A program made the translations under genes and the position numbers. This document shows, in pieces, positions 16,966 through 25,950 of a DNA stretch of 64,000 nt. Source of the DNA: Metabacillus litoralis (lineage in GTDB: Bacteria; Bacillota; Bacilli; Bacillales; Bacillaceae); the NCBI RefSeq assembly GCF_003667825.1, contig NZ_CP033043.1, positions 1,303,001 through 1,367,000 on the forward strand. The letters are read 5' to 3'. Below the pieces are notes generated by a model, which worked only from the letters and a program-made list of their open reading frames with translations, made no database searches and was not told the DNA's origin. How positions within the stretch are numbered: the stretch's first letter is position 1; each line of letters opens with the position of its first letter.

Positions 16966-17619
16966 CTATAAAATGCGAATGTCCTCTCCCTCTATTAACT
17001 TAATATGAATACCCGTTGAGGTTCCCCCACCAATAGGATTCGGCACATCTGTTAGGTCAAGTAACGCTTTTACTTCAATCGTTTCTTCACTATTTCCTTC
17101 TATTGTAAATATGTGAGGGCCATTCAAATTCATGAGCGACTCCATTCGTACTTCATCTTCAGGGAAAAAAGAATCTAAAAATTCTATTTCAAATGAAACA
17201 GATTCACTGCTGCGATTATGCAAAACGATTGAGCATTCCCCATTTAATAGATCTTCGCTCACATGATCAAATTGACAGGTACCACTTCCATCATACGAAA
17301 TGGCTGCTATCCCCTTAGCTAAGGTTTCTTGATACATGGTAATCAAAAGTGTTGGTAGAATTGAATAGACCAATATAACGATGATCATCGTTCTTACACG
17401 ATATTTCTTTAAACCAATACCAAGTAAAATCATTGCCAGAATAAACAAGAAAGATCCAATGATTCCGAGTACAACGTACCCATCTTGGTCTCGAATTGGT
17501 AACATCATGAATGAAGCCCGTGCGTCAATTGTTTTATTAGTAGGATATGGAAAATAGAAGCTCATACATATACATAAAATCACAGCTGAACCAATGAGTG
17601 CTAGTTTGCTTTTTACCAT
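16966..17619 (-). CDS. Membrane protein with an external beta domain
   Basis: This is a 217-residue protein using the ATG at 17619 (AAAGAGGGATAGC just before it). It has three membrane helices (about 5-22, 50-70 and 78-98), followed by an extracytoplasmic C-terminal region (SIVLHNRSSESVSFEIEFLDSF) with the look of a beta-sandwich. The ending GTSTGIHIKLIEGEDIRIL has no known match to me. Function unknown. Confidence 0.55.
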   Translation of the reverse strand: MVKSKLALIGSAVILCICMSFYFPYPTNKTIDARASFMMLPIRDQDGYVVLGIIGSFLFILAMILLGIGLKKYRVRTMIIVILVYSILPTLLITMYQETLAKGIAAISYDGSGTCQFDHVSEDLLNGECSIVLHNRSSESVSFEIEFLDSFFPEDEVRMESLMNLNGPHIFTIEGNSEETIEVKALLDLTDVPNPIGGGTSTGIHIKLIEGEDIRIL

Positions 17620-17646
17620 GCTATCCCTCTTTAAATAAGTTTTCAT

Positions 17647-18080
17647 TTTTATCTTGATAAGTTAAAGCTCAAAGGCAGTCACTACCTTCTGAATGCGCCT
17701 GCTCTCTATTGTTAGAGATAGATATGGTTCATTAGAATTCGTCTTACTCAGTTTCATGCAAACCATTCAGTTCGGAATGACGTTTTATCAGGTTGACGAG
17801 CTCTTGCTTTTGATTGTGTGATAGTTCATCCATAAGTTTCACGTCATAGTTTTTGACCTTATACTTATTATAATACAGGCTTCTCGTATTACGTAAGTGC
17901 TTGTGATAGGATTAGGCAATCATTTGATATGAATAGGGATAGCGTTTTGACTGTTTGAGCATTTGTAACAAAGATCGGTGAATTCACTCTTAGGTTATGA
18001 ATGAGGAGAAAATAAGCCTTCTTCGATACAGCAAATATTTAGCAGACATAATAATCTATTGCTGTAATGAATGGAAAATA
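17647..18080. other. Intergenic region with a possible gene remnant
   Basis: No intact gene is visible. On the minus strand a short frame (ATG at 17833, stop at 17744) encodes MDELSHNQKQELVNLIKRHS..., and the frame stays open upstream to about 17910 (HLRNTRSLYYNKYKV) without a start. It may be the 3' remnant of a lost gene. I cannot identify the family. Confidence 0.35.
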
Positions 18081-18119
18081 AAAAAACAATCAACTCTATT
18101 AGAGTAATGATTGTTTTTT
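18081..18119 (-). terminator. Intrinsic terminator of the chemoreceptor gene
   Basis: AAAAAACAATCA and TGATTGTTTTTT form a perfect 12-bp stem with a U-tract on the minus strand. Confidence 0.85.
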
Positions 18120-18127
18120 CGGAAAAA

Positions 18128-19435
18128 TCAAATTTTAAATTTACTTATTTCTACTCTTAGGTCATTTGCCATTTCACTTAACAACTGGGCAGAAGAAGTG
18201 ATTTCTTCATTTGAAGCAGATTGCTCTTCTACAGTAGCTGCAACATTTTGGACACTAGATGAGGCTTGCACTGCAATGTCATCTATTTCTCTGATGCTTT
18301 CGGTCGTTGTCTTTGTTCTCTCATCAACCATGACCATAGCTTTAATTGCTGAGTCTGACTTATTTCCTATGTTGTGAACATATTGAACAATGTCTTTAAA
18401 CGCTTCACCACTCTTATAAACCATGCCTCTTCCATCTTCGACAATGATCGTCCCACTATTTATAGAATCAACAGCCTCAGTGGTTTGAAGTTGTATCTCA
18501 TTTACCAATTTTCTAATTTCTTCACCGGCTTTAGAGGAACCCTCTGCTAGCTTTCTAACCTCTTCGGCCACTACAGCAAATCCTTTACCTGCATCCCCAG
18601 CTCGTGCGGCTTCGATTGAAGCATTTAAAGCTAGTAAGTTTGTTTGATCCGCAATGTTAGTTATTAAGGAAACAATTTGACTGATTTCCTTAGATTTTTC
18701 TCCCAAAGTATTCATTTTTTGCGAAGAGGACAGAACTGAATGTTGTATTGTATCCATTTTATTAATCGTTTCATCTATTAACTTTAATCCAGAATCTGCC
18801 TTATCGTTTGTTACATTAGCTAAATCGGAAATCGTTTGAATAGAAGCTGCAACATTGTTTAATTCGTCACTAACTAATTTAGAAGATTTAAAGAGTTCGG
18901 ATGTTTTCGCTGTTTGTAGTTCTGAACCAGATACAATAGCTTGAATGGCATTTGATATTTGCTCAACTGAAGCACTGCTTTGTTCGGTACTAACTTTAAA
19001 ATCTTCTGAATACGAAGCAACTTTAGCAGATGTATCATTAGTTTTTGTCACTACTTTATGTAAATTACTGATCATTAAATTAAATGATGATGCTAATTGA
19101 CCGATTTCATCTTTTGAGTTTTCTTCTATAATAATTGTCAAATCCCCATTTGCAGCTAATTTTGTTGCCTCTAGTACTTTTTTAATTCGATTAATAATTA
19201 AAAATCTCGTAGCTAATGATATGATGACAGTTGCAACTAAAAGAGTAATAGAGGTGTTGACGAAAACTCCAAAACTACCGTCCACATATTCTTTTAATAA
19301 AAGGTTTATATATTGAGAAATTGGCGAACTAATTACTAAACTTACGATTACCACTACGATCATTTTAAGTCTTATACTTACTTTAACATCCATTTTATCG
19401 GTGATTTTACTTTTTGTATTTTTCTTGAAGTCCAT
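18128..19435 (-). CDS. Methyl-accepting chemotaxis protein without a large sensor domain
   Basis: This is a 435-residue chemoreceptor. Two membrane helices (about 23-40 and 56-81) enclose only about 15 outside residues, so it lacks a normal ligand domain. A HAMP domain follows ([18 protein letters not shown] to about residue 135). Then comes the MA signalling domain, with the conserved tip [20 protein letters not shown] and [16 protein letters not shown] near 280-310. The ATG at 19435 has GGAGAT in front. It may sense membrane state or work through a partner protein. It is an orphan outside any chemotaxis operon. Confidence 0.88.
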   Translation of the reverse strand: MDFKKNTKSKITDKMDVKVSIRLKMIVVVIVSLVISSPISQYINLLLKEYVDGSFGVFVNTSITLLVATVIISLATRFLIINRIKKVLEATKLAANGDLTIIIEENSKDEIGQLASSFNLMISNLHKVVTKTNDTSAKVASYSEDFKVSTEQSSASVEQISNAIQAIVSGSELQTAKTSELFKSSKLVSDELNNVAASIQTISDLANVTNDKADSGLKLIDETINKMDTIQHSVLSSSQKMNTLGEKSKEISQIVSLITNIADQTNLLALNASIEAARAGDAGKGFAVVAEEVRKLAEGSSKAGEEIRKLVNEIQLQTTEAVDSINSGTIIVEDGRGMVYKSGEAFKDIVQYVHNIGNKSDSAIKAMVMVDERTKTTTESIREIDDIAVQASSSVQNVAATVEEQSASNEEITSSAQLLSEMANDLRVEISKFKI

Positions 19436-19949
19436 CTTTCTTATCTCCATTCTTAGGTGGTTAAAAAGTTAAAACAACAAATCTATTTTCATTTTATTTA
19501 TGGGAACACATGTCAATACCTCCTCTTAGTACTTTTAACCCCTGTCCTATACCCTATTCACGCTAATTAAAAACCTCTAAATCATTTATTTTTTAAAAAA
19601 GTTATTTTTTTGTGGAATTATGAGGATTATTTATGGCAAATTTACGATCCATTGAAACGTTCTGATAGAAGGGCTTTCTTTATTGATTTTTAAATATAAT
19701 AATAGATCACATTACCCTTTAAAGATGTATTGGTTCACACTTACATTTGAGTTTGACAACCTTACTTTTAATAATGACCAATATATTTGTCACTCAAGGT
19801 GAAAAAAAATTCGTTTTTTGATTTAAGAGTCATAATTATGAAATTAACTCAAGTAATAAAAATAAAAAATAAGAGGAACCCATGAATTCCTCTTATTTTT
19901 TATTGAAACTTTTCTGAAAATTAGATACCTTTCTTAAAGAGGTGGTTTT
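19436..19949. other. Long intergenic region with an orphan terminator
   Basis: This 500-bp AT-rich stretch separates divergent genes and carries no reading frame I can support. A strong terminator at 19864-19901 has no gene ending before it on either strand, so a small untranslated or very short transcript may end there. Confidence 0.4.
19864..19901. terminator. Orphan bidirectional intrinsic terminator
   Basis: AAAAAATAAGAGGAA and TTCCTCTTATTTTTT form a perfect 15-bp stem with U-tracts on both strands. It lies 49 bp before the start of the 133-codon gene. Confidence 0.8.
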
Positions 19950-20351
19950 TTGCAACAATACACGGGGTTTTTCATTTTATTAGGCCTTATTTTGATCATT
20001 GTCATTTCCAGCAGGTCATTAAGATGGTGGATAAAAACGACAATGATCACCTATTATTTCGTACTGTCCTATATCTTTATTTCAACCAAAAATAAAATTG
20101 ATAAACAATTCGAAAACATCCTCCCTGTTCCTGATGAATACTGGGATAAAAATTCAGAATGGGTTAGTACGATTGCGGGTTTTCTATTCTGGCCATTAGC
20201 GTTTATTTTGATCTTCCTTTACTTTAAATGGTTTACTAAGGCTAATACTCGGATTGCTAAGGTCTTAGTATTCACAAGCATGATTCCTGCAGCAGCTATC
20301 TTTATCTTTTTTGCATTTTTATTTGATTTTTCTTATGGGTACAGACCTTAA
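19950..20351 (+). CDS. Small multi-pass membrane protein
   Basis: This is a 133-residue protein starting at a TTG preceded by AAAGAGGTGG. It has four membrane helices (about 6-20, 29-45, 72-92 and 104-125). No conserved motif is recognised. It lies 46 bp before the PPOX-family gene on the same strand. Confidence 0.55.
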   Translation: MQQYTGFFILLGLILIIVISSRSLRWWIKTTMITYYFVLSYIFISTKNKIDKQFENILPVPDEYWDKNSEWVSTIAGFLFWPLAFILIFLYFKWFTKANTRIAKVLVFTSMIPAAAIFIFFAFLFDFSYGYRP

Positions 20352-20397
20352 CTTTCTCATGATATGATGTATTATTCCAATTTGGAAAGGTGATTAC

Positions 20398-21039
20398 ATG
20401 ACAACTACATATAAAAACATTATCTCTACAAAAGAGGAATTTGAAGAGTTTCGCTCCTTTATTGGCACTCCTAGCCAAAGAGCTGCAAATAAAGTGATTT
20501 CCTTTATTGACGAACATTGTGTTGATTTTATCTCAAAATCTCCATTTCTATCTCTCGCTACTTCTAATGCAGAAGGAGAATGTGATGTAACTCCAAGAGG
20601 AGATGCTCCAGGGTTTGTGATGGTATTAGATGAACAACATTTATTTATTCCAGAAAGACCAGGAAATAAACGAATGGATTCCGTTCATAACATAATTTCC
20701 AATCCTAATATTGGACTCCTTTTTTTGATTCCTGGTTTAGGAGAAACATTAAGAATAAACGGGAAAGCTTATATTTGTCGTGATCCTGAACTTCTTGAAA
20801 AAAGTGCGGTAAATGGAAAAAGTCCTTTATTTGGTTTATTAGTAGAAGTGAAAGAATGCTATGTACACTGTGCGAAAGCTTTTATACGATCACAGTTATG
20901 GGATGCTGAATCATGGTTAGCAAAAGAAGCCCTTCCCTCAGCTCCACAAATGCTGGTTGCTCACGCCAAATTACCAAATGCTACATCAGATCAAGTGGCA
21001 AAGGATTTAAAGGAAAGCTATACACAACGATTGTATTAA
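20398..21039 (+). CDS. Pyridoxamine 5'-phosphate oxidase family flavoprotein
   Basis: This is a 213-residue split-barrel protein of the MSMEG_1061-like type (about 200 residues is usual). Blocks include FLSLATSNAEGECDVTPRGDAPGFV (residues 50-74), LFIPERPGNKRMDSVHNI (binding FMN phosphate), IGLLFLIPGLGETLRINGKA and VKECYVHCAKAFIRSQLW. It probably binds FMN or F420-like flavin and acts as an oxidoreductase of unknown substrate. It has a GAAAGGTG start site and a terminator follows. Confidence 0.85.
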   Translation: MTTTYKNIISTKEEFEEFRSFIGTPSQRAANKVISFIDEHCVDFISKSPFLSLATSNAEGECDVTPRGDAPGFVMVLDEQHLFIPERPGNKRMDSVHNIISNPNIGLLFLIPGLGETLRINGKAYICRDPELLEKSAVNGKSPLFGLLVEVKECYVHCAKAFIRSQLWDAESWLAKEALPSAPQMLVAHAKLPNATSDQVAKDLKESYTQRLY

Positions 21040-21065
21040 ACCAATTAAACTAGTTAACTAAGCTT

Positions 21066-21094
21066 AACACCCCATTAAACATGGGGTGTTTTAT
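21066..21094 (+). terminator. Intrinsic terminator
   Basis: AACACCCCAT and ATGGGGTGTT form a perfect 10-bp stem followed by TTATTTT. Confidence 0.85.
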
Positions 21095-21122
21095 TTTCGT
21101 TTATTCTACTGCCACTTCCCTA

Positions 21123-21791
21123 CTAATTTCTTAGTTTCTCAGCAAGTTCTTCTAACAGGTTTGGCTGCACGATCCGATAGTGGCGTCCGTCCTTTTGCAG
21201 GTAGCCCTTCTCGCAAAATTGTGAAAGAACATGTAAGAGATGTCGATAGGATACGCCTAAAAAGTCACAAACGGTAACGTGCTTTTCTTTATAAATTTCT
21301 TCATCTGCTGTTTGTAAAATAAAATCTGCCAGTCTATTTTCGAGCGGGAAGGCAAAGCTTTGCGAGGATTTTGCAGCCATCTTTGTTGCTTTTGAACTAA
21401 GAAATTTGCTTAATTCACGAAGAAATGTCGCATCTTCCATCATCAGTGATCGGCAGTGCTGAAAAGGAATGGCAAAGCAGATCGTCTTTGATGAGGTTTG
21501 AATTCCTTTTGTATAGTAGACTTCATGTAATAATTCCATTTCCCCGATATAATCATTCTCATGAATAAAATTGAGTAATGAAACTTTTCCGTTTTGATGT
21601 GTAACATATATTTTTGCTTTTCCTTCAATCACATAAAATAAAAAATCTGGTCGATTTCCTTCCTGGATGATCCACTCCCCGCGTTTATATTCATGAACTT
21701 CTATAAACTCTTCTATAGGAAAAGAAAATAAGTGAGTAATCGGGTATGAATCTAAATAGTGTTGTTTTTCCTCTTTATTATAAATTTTCAT
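21123..21791 (-). CDS. Crp/Fnr-family regulator, YeiL-like
   Basis: This is a 222-residue protein starting at 21791. The cyclic-nucleotide-binding-type beta barrel occupies about residues 15-125 (YKRGEWIIQEGNRPDFLFYVIEGKAKIYV). A winged helix occupies about 150-215 (LENRLADFILQ ... VTVCDFLGVSYRHLLHVLSQFCEKGYLQKDGRHYRI in outline). There is no Fe-S cysteine cluster at the N-terminus, so it is unlikely to be a true Fnr. It is divergent from the MFS gene, and a TGTGA-N6-TCATA site lies between them, so it likely controls both. Confidence 0.85.
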   Translation of the reverse strand: MKIYNKEEKQHYLDSYPITHLFSFPIEEFIEVHEYKRGEWIIQEGNRPDFLFYVIEGKAKIYVTHQNGKVSLLNFIHENDYIGEMELLHEVYYTKGIQTSSKTICFAIPFQHCRSLMMEDATFLRELSKFLSSKATKMAAKSSQSFAFPLENRLADFILQTADEEIYKEKHVTVCDFLGVSYRHLLHVLSQFCEKGYLQKDGRHYRIVQPNLLEELAEKLRN

Positions 21792-21805
21792 CCTACACCT
21801 CAAAA

Positions 21806-21821
21806 TGTGAGATTTCTCATA
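21806..21821. promoter_or_regulatory. Crp/Fnr-type operator
   Basis: TGTGAGATTTCTCATA matches the Crp/Fnr pattern TGTGA-N6-TCACA in nine of ten defined bases. It lies in the 79-bp gap between the Crp/Fnr-like gene and the MFS gene. Confidence 0.6.
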
Positions 21822-21870
21822 TTATTGTACCTATCTCCATGATAACATGTAAACAATGGAGGGAAACAAA

Positions 21871-23064
21871 ATGAATACATACCGCTGGATGAGTAAACGT
21901 TTTTTTATTTTTTATATGACTTGGGGCATTTTTCTTCCATACTGGACCGGATGGATGATTATCGAAAAAGGAATTACAGTCTCTCAAGCTAGTTTCATAA
22001 TGAGCCTCGGCCTTGTAGCAAGAGGACTTTCTACTTTATTTGCCTTTCCTTATTTATCCGAAAAATTTAGCGCAAAGACCATATTGAATGGAATGGCGAT
22101 TGGAACATTTATAGCCATTCTATGCTATATCCCAGCGAATTCCTTTACTAGCTTACTTGCTGTTACGTTTTTACTGCATATATTTTATCCAACCTTAATG
22201 CCTGCTTTAGATAGTGCGGCTGGACACCTTGTGCAAAGCAAGCAATTAAAGCATTATGGAAAAAGTCGTTCATGGGGGTCAATTGGATTCGTAGTGGCGG
22301 GTCTAATTTTAACCGTTTTAACTGGGTCATTTGGTGATTCAGTTATTTTATGGATCTTATTGCTTGGAATCATGGTGTTCATTGTGCTTGTCTTTCTGCG
22401 CGCACCAGTCATACTATCTGAAAAACCAAAAAATGACCCTACTAAAAAAGGTGGGATACGAGAATTATTTCGAATCAAGTATTTTGGGTTAGTACTAACA
22501 ATCGTGATCCTACTGCAAGCAGCACACGCCTCTTATTACAACTATGGGTACATTTATTTGCAAGAAATTGGTGCACCAAAATATTTAATTGGTGTGATAA
22601 TCAATATTGGGGTTATTGCAGAAATCATTTTCTTCTTAATTGCAGATAAGAAATTTCAAAGGTTTTCAGTAGGCTCATTACTAGCATTAGCAGCATTCGG
22701 TTCAACGATTCGTTGGATTCTAGTATTTGCCTTTCCTAATGTGATTGTTTTTAGTATTTCGCAAACCTTACATGCGTTTTCATTTGCAATGGGTCACTAT
22801 GCTTTTATGAAATACTTAATAAATAACATCCCACAAACAAAGATTCCAAGGGCACAAGGCATATATTCTGCGCTTGCTCTGAGCTGGAGCACTGCTGTCT
22901 TTACGATTTTTGGAGGATTTTTATACGAAATCGAGCCAAAATACGCATTTATCGGGATGATTATCTGTACAATCCCTTCCATGCTATTTGCCCTTCTGTT
23001 TCGCTATTTAGCAAATAAAAAGGAAGTGGCGATCGTTCGTAATGATGCGATGGTTGATCATTAA
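21871..23064 (+). CDS. MFS transporter, HcaT/LacY-like group
   Basis: This is a 397-residue 12-helix carrier. The N-terminal RFFIFYMTWGIFLPYWTGWMI and the loop GKSRSWGSIGFVVAGLIL (about 130-150) are typical of the phenylpropionate/nucleoside-type MFS branch. The start at 21871 follows TGGAGGGAAACAAA. The substrate is not readable from sequence. Transcription probably responds to the divergent Crp/Fnr-like protein through the shared operator. Confidence 0.85.
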   Translation: MNTYRWMSKRFFIFYMTWGIFLPYWTGWMIIEKGITVSQASFIMSLGLVARGLSTLFAFPYLSEKFSAKTILNGMAIGTFIAILCYIPANSFTSLLAVTFLLHIFYPTLMPALDSAAGHLVQSKQLKHYGKSRSWGSIGFVVAGLILTVLTGSFGDSVILWILLLGIMVFIVLVFLRAPVILSEKPKNDPTKKGGIRELFRIKYFGLVLTIVILLQAAHASYYNYGYIYLQEIGAPKYLIGVIINIGVIAEIIFFLIADKKFQRFSVGSLLALAAFGSTIRWILVFAFPNVIVFSISQTLHAFSFAMGHYAFMKYLINNIPQTKIPRAQGIYSALALSWSTAVFTIFGGFLYEIEPKYAFIGMIICTIPSMLFALLFRYLANKKEVAIVRNDAMVDH

Positions 23065-23079
23065 CATTTATTGCATACA

Positions 23080-23114
23080 AAAAAACCAAATGAGACTGCT
23101 CATTTGGTTTTTTT
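23080..23114 (+). terminator. Intrinsic terminator
   Basis: AAAAAACCAAATGAG and CTCATTTGGTTTTTT form a perfect stem with a U-tract. Confidence 0.9.
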
Positions 23115-23181
23115 CATACTTCCTTCTATATGGGCAGCCCGAGAGATCACCTCTATATTGGTTTAACACGATATTGAGCAC

Positions 23182-23655
23182 TTATTCTAAATATTTCACA
23201 AATAAAATTCGATCTTGATTTGGCCCATCATAGTCAGAGTTTACTGAAACACCTTCTATTTCTTTATCTCCCCTCTCAATTTCAAAGCCCATTTTGGTAT
23301 GATACGCAATTGACCCTTTATTAACTGGGGACGTAACACAACGAACAATGTTTCTCCCATTTTGCTTTACCACTTCAAAAAAGGACTTGTATAATTGATT
23401 TCCGATCTTATGTTTTCTGTATTCTGGATGAACTCCAACAAAATGAATATATGCCTCATTTAGATGAGTTTGAGAAAGGAATCCGATAAGAAAACCAACA
23501 ATATGATGATCCTGTTCTGCAATAAAACTAGTTTGTGTAAAATGGTCAAAGAATAGCTTTGGTAACATATCAGACATATTTCTGCCACCCCACCAATCAT
23601 TAATTAATGGAGAAATAACATCATAATCTGAGCCTTTTACTGGGCGAATGTTCAT
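23182..23655 (-). CDS. GNAT-family N-acetyltransferase
   Basis: This is a 157-residue protein. The acetyl-CoA binding motif is VHPEYRKHKIGNQLYKSFFE (about 78-97), preceded by the strand IAEQDHHIVGFLIGF and followed by VTSPVNKGSIAYHTKMGFE. The ATG at 23655 has TAGGTGATT before it. The substrate, whether small molecule or protein, is unknown. It lies 40 bp after the deacetylase gene's stop side, but the two genes run in the same direction with the deacetylase downstream in coordinate terms only upstream in transcription, so co-transcription is possible. Confidence 0.85.
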   Translation of the reverse strand: MNIRPVKGSDYDVISPLINDWWGGRNMSDMLPKLFFDHFTQTSFIAEQDHHIVGFLIGFLSQTHLNEAYIHFVGVHPEYRKHKIGNQLYKSFFEVVKQNGRNIVRCVTSPVNKGSIAYHTKMGFEIERGDKEIEGVSVNSDYDGPNQDRILFVKYLE

Positions 23656-23695
23656 TTTAATCACCTACATTATGTAATATCTTAATATCTTCAAA

Positions 23696-24433
23696 TCACT
23701 TTCTTTCTACTATTTTAGCAAAATCATCAAGTGTAGTTGAATATTTAACATAAATACGTGGTAAAAGATAAAGTTCATTTTTAATGCCTTTTTTAGAAAA
23801 GTATTCAGGAGTTGTTGTGAGGCCAAAAGAGTAATATTTCTTTGTTTCTTCTATAACTTTGTTATTGGTATTTCCGTAGGGATACGCAAGTGCTATAACT
23901 GGTTCTCCGGTTATGTTAAAAATTTTATCTTTCGAATCTTTCAGTTCATGTTCAAACATCGATATTTTCGTTAAATCAGGATGTGTTGCTGTATGAGATT
24001 GGATGGAGATGATCCCCGAGTCAGACAGCATGTTTAAATCTGCTGGTGATAATCGGTTCGTACGTCCGATAAAGTCACTTATCACAAAAATAGTAGCCGC
24101 GGGTTTAAAGCGTTCATTAGCCAGCATTTTTAATATGGCAAATGCATTCAAATTATTTTTGTATCCATCATCAAAGGTGATGAAAATCGGTTTCTCTACG
24201 TTATCAAGATCTTGCCATTGTTCAAAGGTTAGTAAGGTGAATCCATTGTCTCGTAAATACCTCATTTGTTTTTCAAAATTTTCAGGAGTTACATACAACT
24301 CCTTGTCACCAAGTCCTTTAAACTCGTCAATGGAATGATAAATTAAAATCGGAACTTGTTGTTGAGCTGAAATATGTAATGGAAGTACTAATGTGACAAC
24401 GTACAAAACTATGGTCGTTGTGATTGTTTTCAT
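23696..24433 (-). CDS. Secreted polysaccharide deacetylase (NodB domain)
   Basis: This is a 245-residue exported protein with a signal peptide (about 1-23). NodB homology motifs are seen: TFDDGYKNN (metal Asp and catalytic Asp, about 89-97), QSHTATHPDL (metal-binding H-x3-H, about 145-154) and ALAYPYGNTN. The overall form YHSIDEF..YVTPENFEKQMRYLRDNGFTLLTF resembles YxkH/PgaB-type deacetylases that act on cell-wall or extracellular N-acetylated polymers. The gene is upstream of the GNAT gene on the same strand. Confidence 0.88.
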   Translation of the reverse strand: MKTITTTIVLYVVTLVLPLHISAQQQVPILIYHSIDEFKGLGDKELYVTPENFEKQMRYLRDNGFTLLTFEQWQDLDNVEKPIFITFDDGYKNNLNAFAILKMLANERFKPAATIFVISDFIGRTNRLSPADLNMLSDSGIISIQSHTATHPDLTKISMFEHELKDSKDKIFNITGEPVIALAYPYGNTNNKVIEETKKYYSFGLTTTPEYFSKKGIKNELYLLPRIYVKYSTTLDDFAKIVERK

Positions 24434-24483
24434 CCTATTCCTCGCTTTACAGTCTTTTACCTTTTATTGTTCCTAAAAAAATG

Positions 24484-24514
24484 AAAAAACACCTCTTCAT
24501 TCCATGAGGAGGTG
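24484..24514 (-). terminator. Intrinsic terminator
   Basis: CACCTCCTC and GAGGTG arms with a run of six T on the minus strand, after the 98-codon gene. Confidence 0.75.
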
Positions 24515-24522
24515 CATCATGC

Positions 24523-24819
24523 TTATGTGAGTGAAAAATACTGATACCGCATTTTCCTTTGTTGGTTTTCCTTGCTAGCTTTAAAGACAACAGCTACGAT
24601 GACTAATAAAATGAATAGCACAGCAATCAGAATCATGTCTGAAACTCGATTATTTTTTTTATTTGTATAAAGAACTGGTTTCGGGAGTTCCGAAGTAGTT
24701 GGTTTGTGAACGACTAATCTACGATAAGAAATAACTCCAATGATCATGAGCAAAACAAATAAAACGATAACAAGAACCCATTGAATACCTTTTGGAACTT
24801 GAGGATGGTGATTCATCAT
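24523..24819 (-). CDS. Small two-helix membrane protein
   Basis: This is a 98-residue protein with membrane helices at about 13-32 and 60-79 and short charged loops (RRLVVHKPTTSELPKPVLYTNKK in outline). It has an AAGGGGG-type site upstream and its own terminator. No family is recognised. It follows the YjcZ paralogue. Confidence 0.55.
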   Translation of the reverse strand: MMNHHPQVPKGIQWVLVIVLFVLLMIIGVISYRRLVVHKPTTSELPKPVLYTNKKNNRVSDMILIAVLFILLVIVAVVFKASKENQQRKMRYQYFSLT

Positions 24820-24942
24820 GTTTTCTTCCCCCTTCTTATGTAAAGGGTCCTTCTCTGCAGCACGGTATGACTAATATGTTAGATTGTTTACTGTAATATA
24901 TGATGGAAATGGTTATTATGTATAGACGATGCTTTAAATAAA

Positions 24943-24973
24943 GCAGAAAGACTCCTATATAGGAGCCTTCTGC
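24943..24973 (-). terminator. Intrinsic terminator of the YjcZ paralogue
   Basis: GCAGAAGGCTCCT and AGGAGTCTTTCTGC pair on the minus strand, followed by TTTATTT. Confidence 0.85.
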
Positions 24974-24998
24974 ATAAAATCCGTTCATTTTTCTAGTC

Positions 24999-25154
24999 TT
25001 AGAACCAAGGAGTTCCGTATCCGTAACCACCGTAACCATATCCTCCGTCAACATAACCACCTGTTGTGTAGCTAGCTCCAACAATGATTAGAAGGATAAA
25101 CAAAACAACAATCAGTGCAAAGCCTGCACCATAACCGCCTACTGCTTCACTCAT
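24999..25154 (-). CDS. YjcZ-family small protein
   Basis: This is a 51-residue protein, [19 protein letters not shown] onward, with the same hydrophobic core as the 9167 gene and a longer glycine/tyrosine tail (GGYGYGGYGYGTPWF). It has a GGAGGTGAAGG site just before the ATG. It belongs to the YjcZ/TIGR01732 family, small membrane proteins found in spore formers. Confidence 0.9.
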   Translation of the reverse strand: MSEAVGGYGAGFALIVVLFILLIIVGASYTTGGYVDGGYGYGGYGYGTPWF

Positions 25155-25537
25155 TTACCTTCACCTCCCAAACTTCTCAATTCTCATAGTATGTTGCACG
25201 AATAAATTCGTTTGGGCATTTTGATTATTTTTTTAAATGGATTGAATAACTGGGCTTATTCCTATTGTGAATTCCCTGAAATTTGTAATTGTGATGCCTA
25301 TCTTTGTCTTTTTGAAATACTTTAGAAACGGAAAAGTGTAAGCGGTTTCTGGTGTGTAGTTTAGCATTTCAATGGTCATGCAAGCATAAATAACTTTTTA
25401 ATATCATTTTCCGTGAAATCATCTTAAATTAATATTGGTTTAATCTCATTTTGAGATATATAATGATACCAAGAAGTTCAAGAAAGGGTTACAAAGCATA
25501 ACCATCTCGCTACTTCTTTACATAAGGAGGATGTCAA
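25155..25537. other. Intergenic region and leader of the 48-codon gene
   Basis: No gene is visible. From about 25400 the sequence closely matches the leader of the second 48-codon gene (from about 31820), including TTGGTTTAATCTCATTTTGA and a TATAAT (25451-25460 region) that make a likely promoter (18-bp spacer). The element ATCTCATTTTGAGAT inside the spacer is a palindrome that could bind a regulator. Confidence 0.6.
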
Positions 25538-25684
25538 ATGAGCCAACAAGTTAGAGATTTCAAAGTGAATGATTTACTAAAAAAACACAAATTTAACGAA
25601 AAAGAAATTGCTGAAATGGATGATTCACAAATTGAATATTTTCACTGGCTCTACTTCGAAGATTCTGTTTACGACTATATGTAA
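25538..25684 (+). CDS. 48-residue acidic protein, copy 1
   Basis: The product starts MSQQVRDFKVNDLLKKHKFN and ends EDSVYDYM. It has a basic first half and an acidic, aromatic second half (DDSQIEYFHWLYF), probably two helices. The start follows AAGGAGG. It resembles BH0509-type small Bacillus proteins in size and feel only. A second copy at 31954-32100 differs at one residue (V5 to A). Both are followed by the same terminator and then by a 52-bp repeat array. Confidence 0.8.
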   Translation: MSQQVRDFKVNDLLKKHKFNEKEIAEMDDSQIEYFHWLYFEDSVYDYM

Positions 25685-25706
25685 GTATTACTATATAAAA
25701 TAGTTA

Positions 25707-25738
25707 AGCTATTGTGCTTGTGGCACAATAGCTTTTTT
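25707..25738 (+). terminator. Intrinsic terminator after 48-codon gene copy 1
   Basis: AGCTATTGTGC and GCACAATAGCT form a perfect 11-bp stem followed by TTTTTT. Confidence 0.9.
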
Positions 25739-25770
25739 AGTAGTTAAATTTATAAGTTTTGGTCCTTAAT

Positions 25771-25950
25771 GGGTTGTTAGTCATCATCGGGGTTATGAAG
25801 ACTGTTAGTGTGAGATTTTATTGGGTTGTTGGTCATCATCGGGGTTATGAAGACTGTTAGAGTGAGATTTTATTGGGTTGTTGGTCATCATCGGGGTTAT
25901 GAAGACTGTTAGAGTGAGATTTTATTGGGTTGTTGGTCATCATCGGGGTT
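25771..25950. repeat. 52-bp tandem repeat array B1 (3 units)
   Basis: ATGAAGACT recurs at 25795, 25847 and 25899 and GGGTTGTTGGTC at 25823, 25875 and 25927, an exact 52-bp period. The arms are decayed (ATGAAGACTG against TGGTCATCAT, 7 of 10 paired), but the 45 + 7 layout holds (spacer CGGGGTT at 25840-25846). It runs straight into array B2. Confidence 0.92.

Noticed and set aside
24836-25084. 82-codon minus-strand frame overlapping the YjcZ paralogue
   Set aside because: The YjcZ frame on the same strand has the ribosome binding site and the family sequence; this one is an out-of-frame shadow that runs through its terminator.
25336-25350. cre-like sequence GTGTAAGCGGTTTCT (CcpA site)
   Set aside because: It misses the first consensus base and lies more than 180 bp from any start, not near the pectin or aco genes where catabolite control would be expected.
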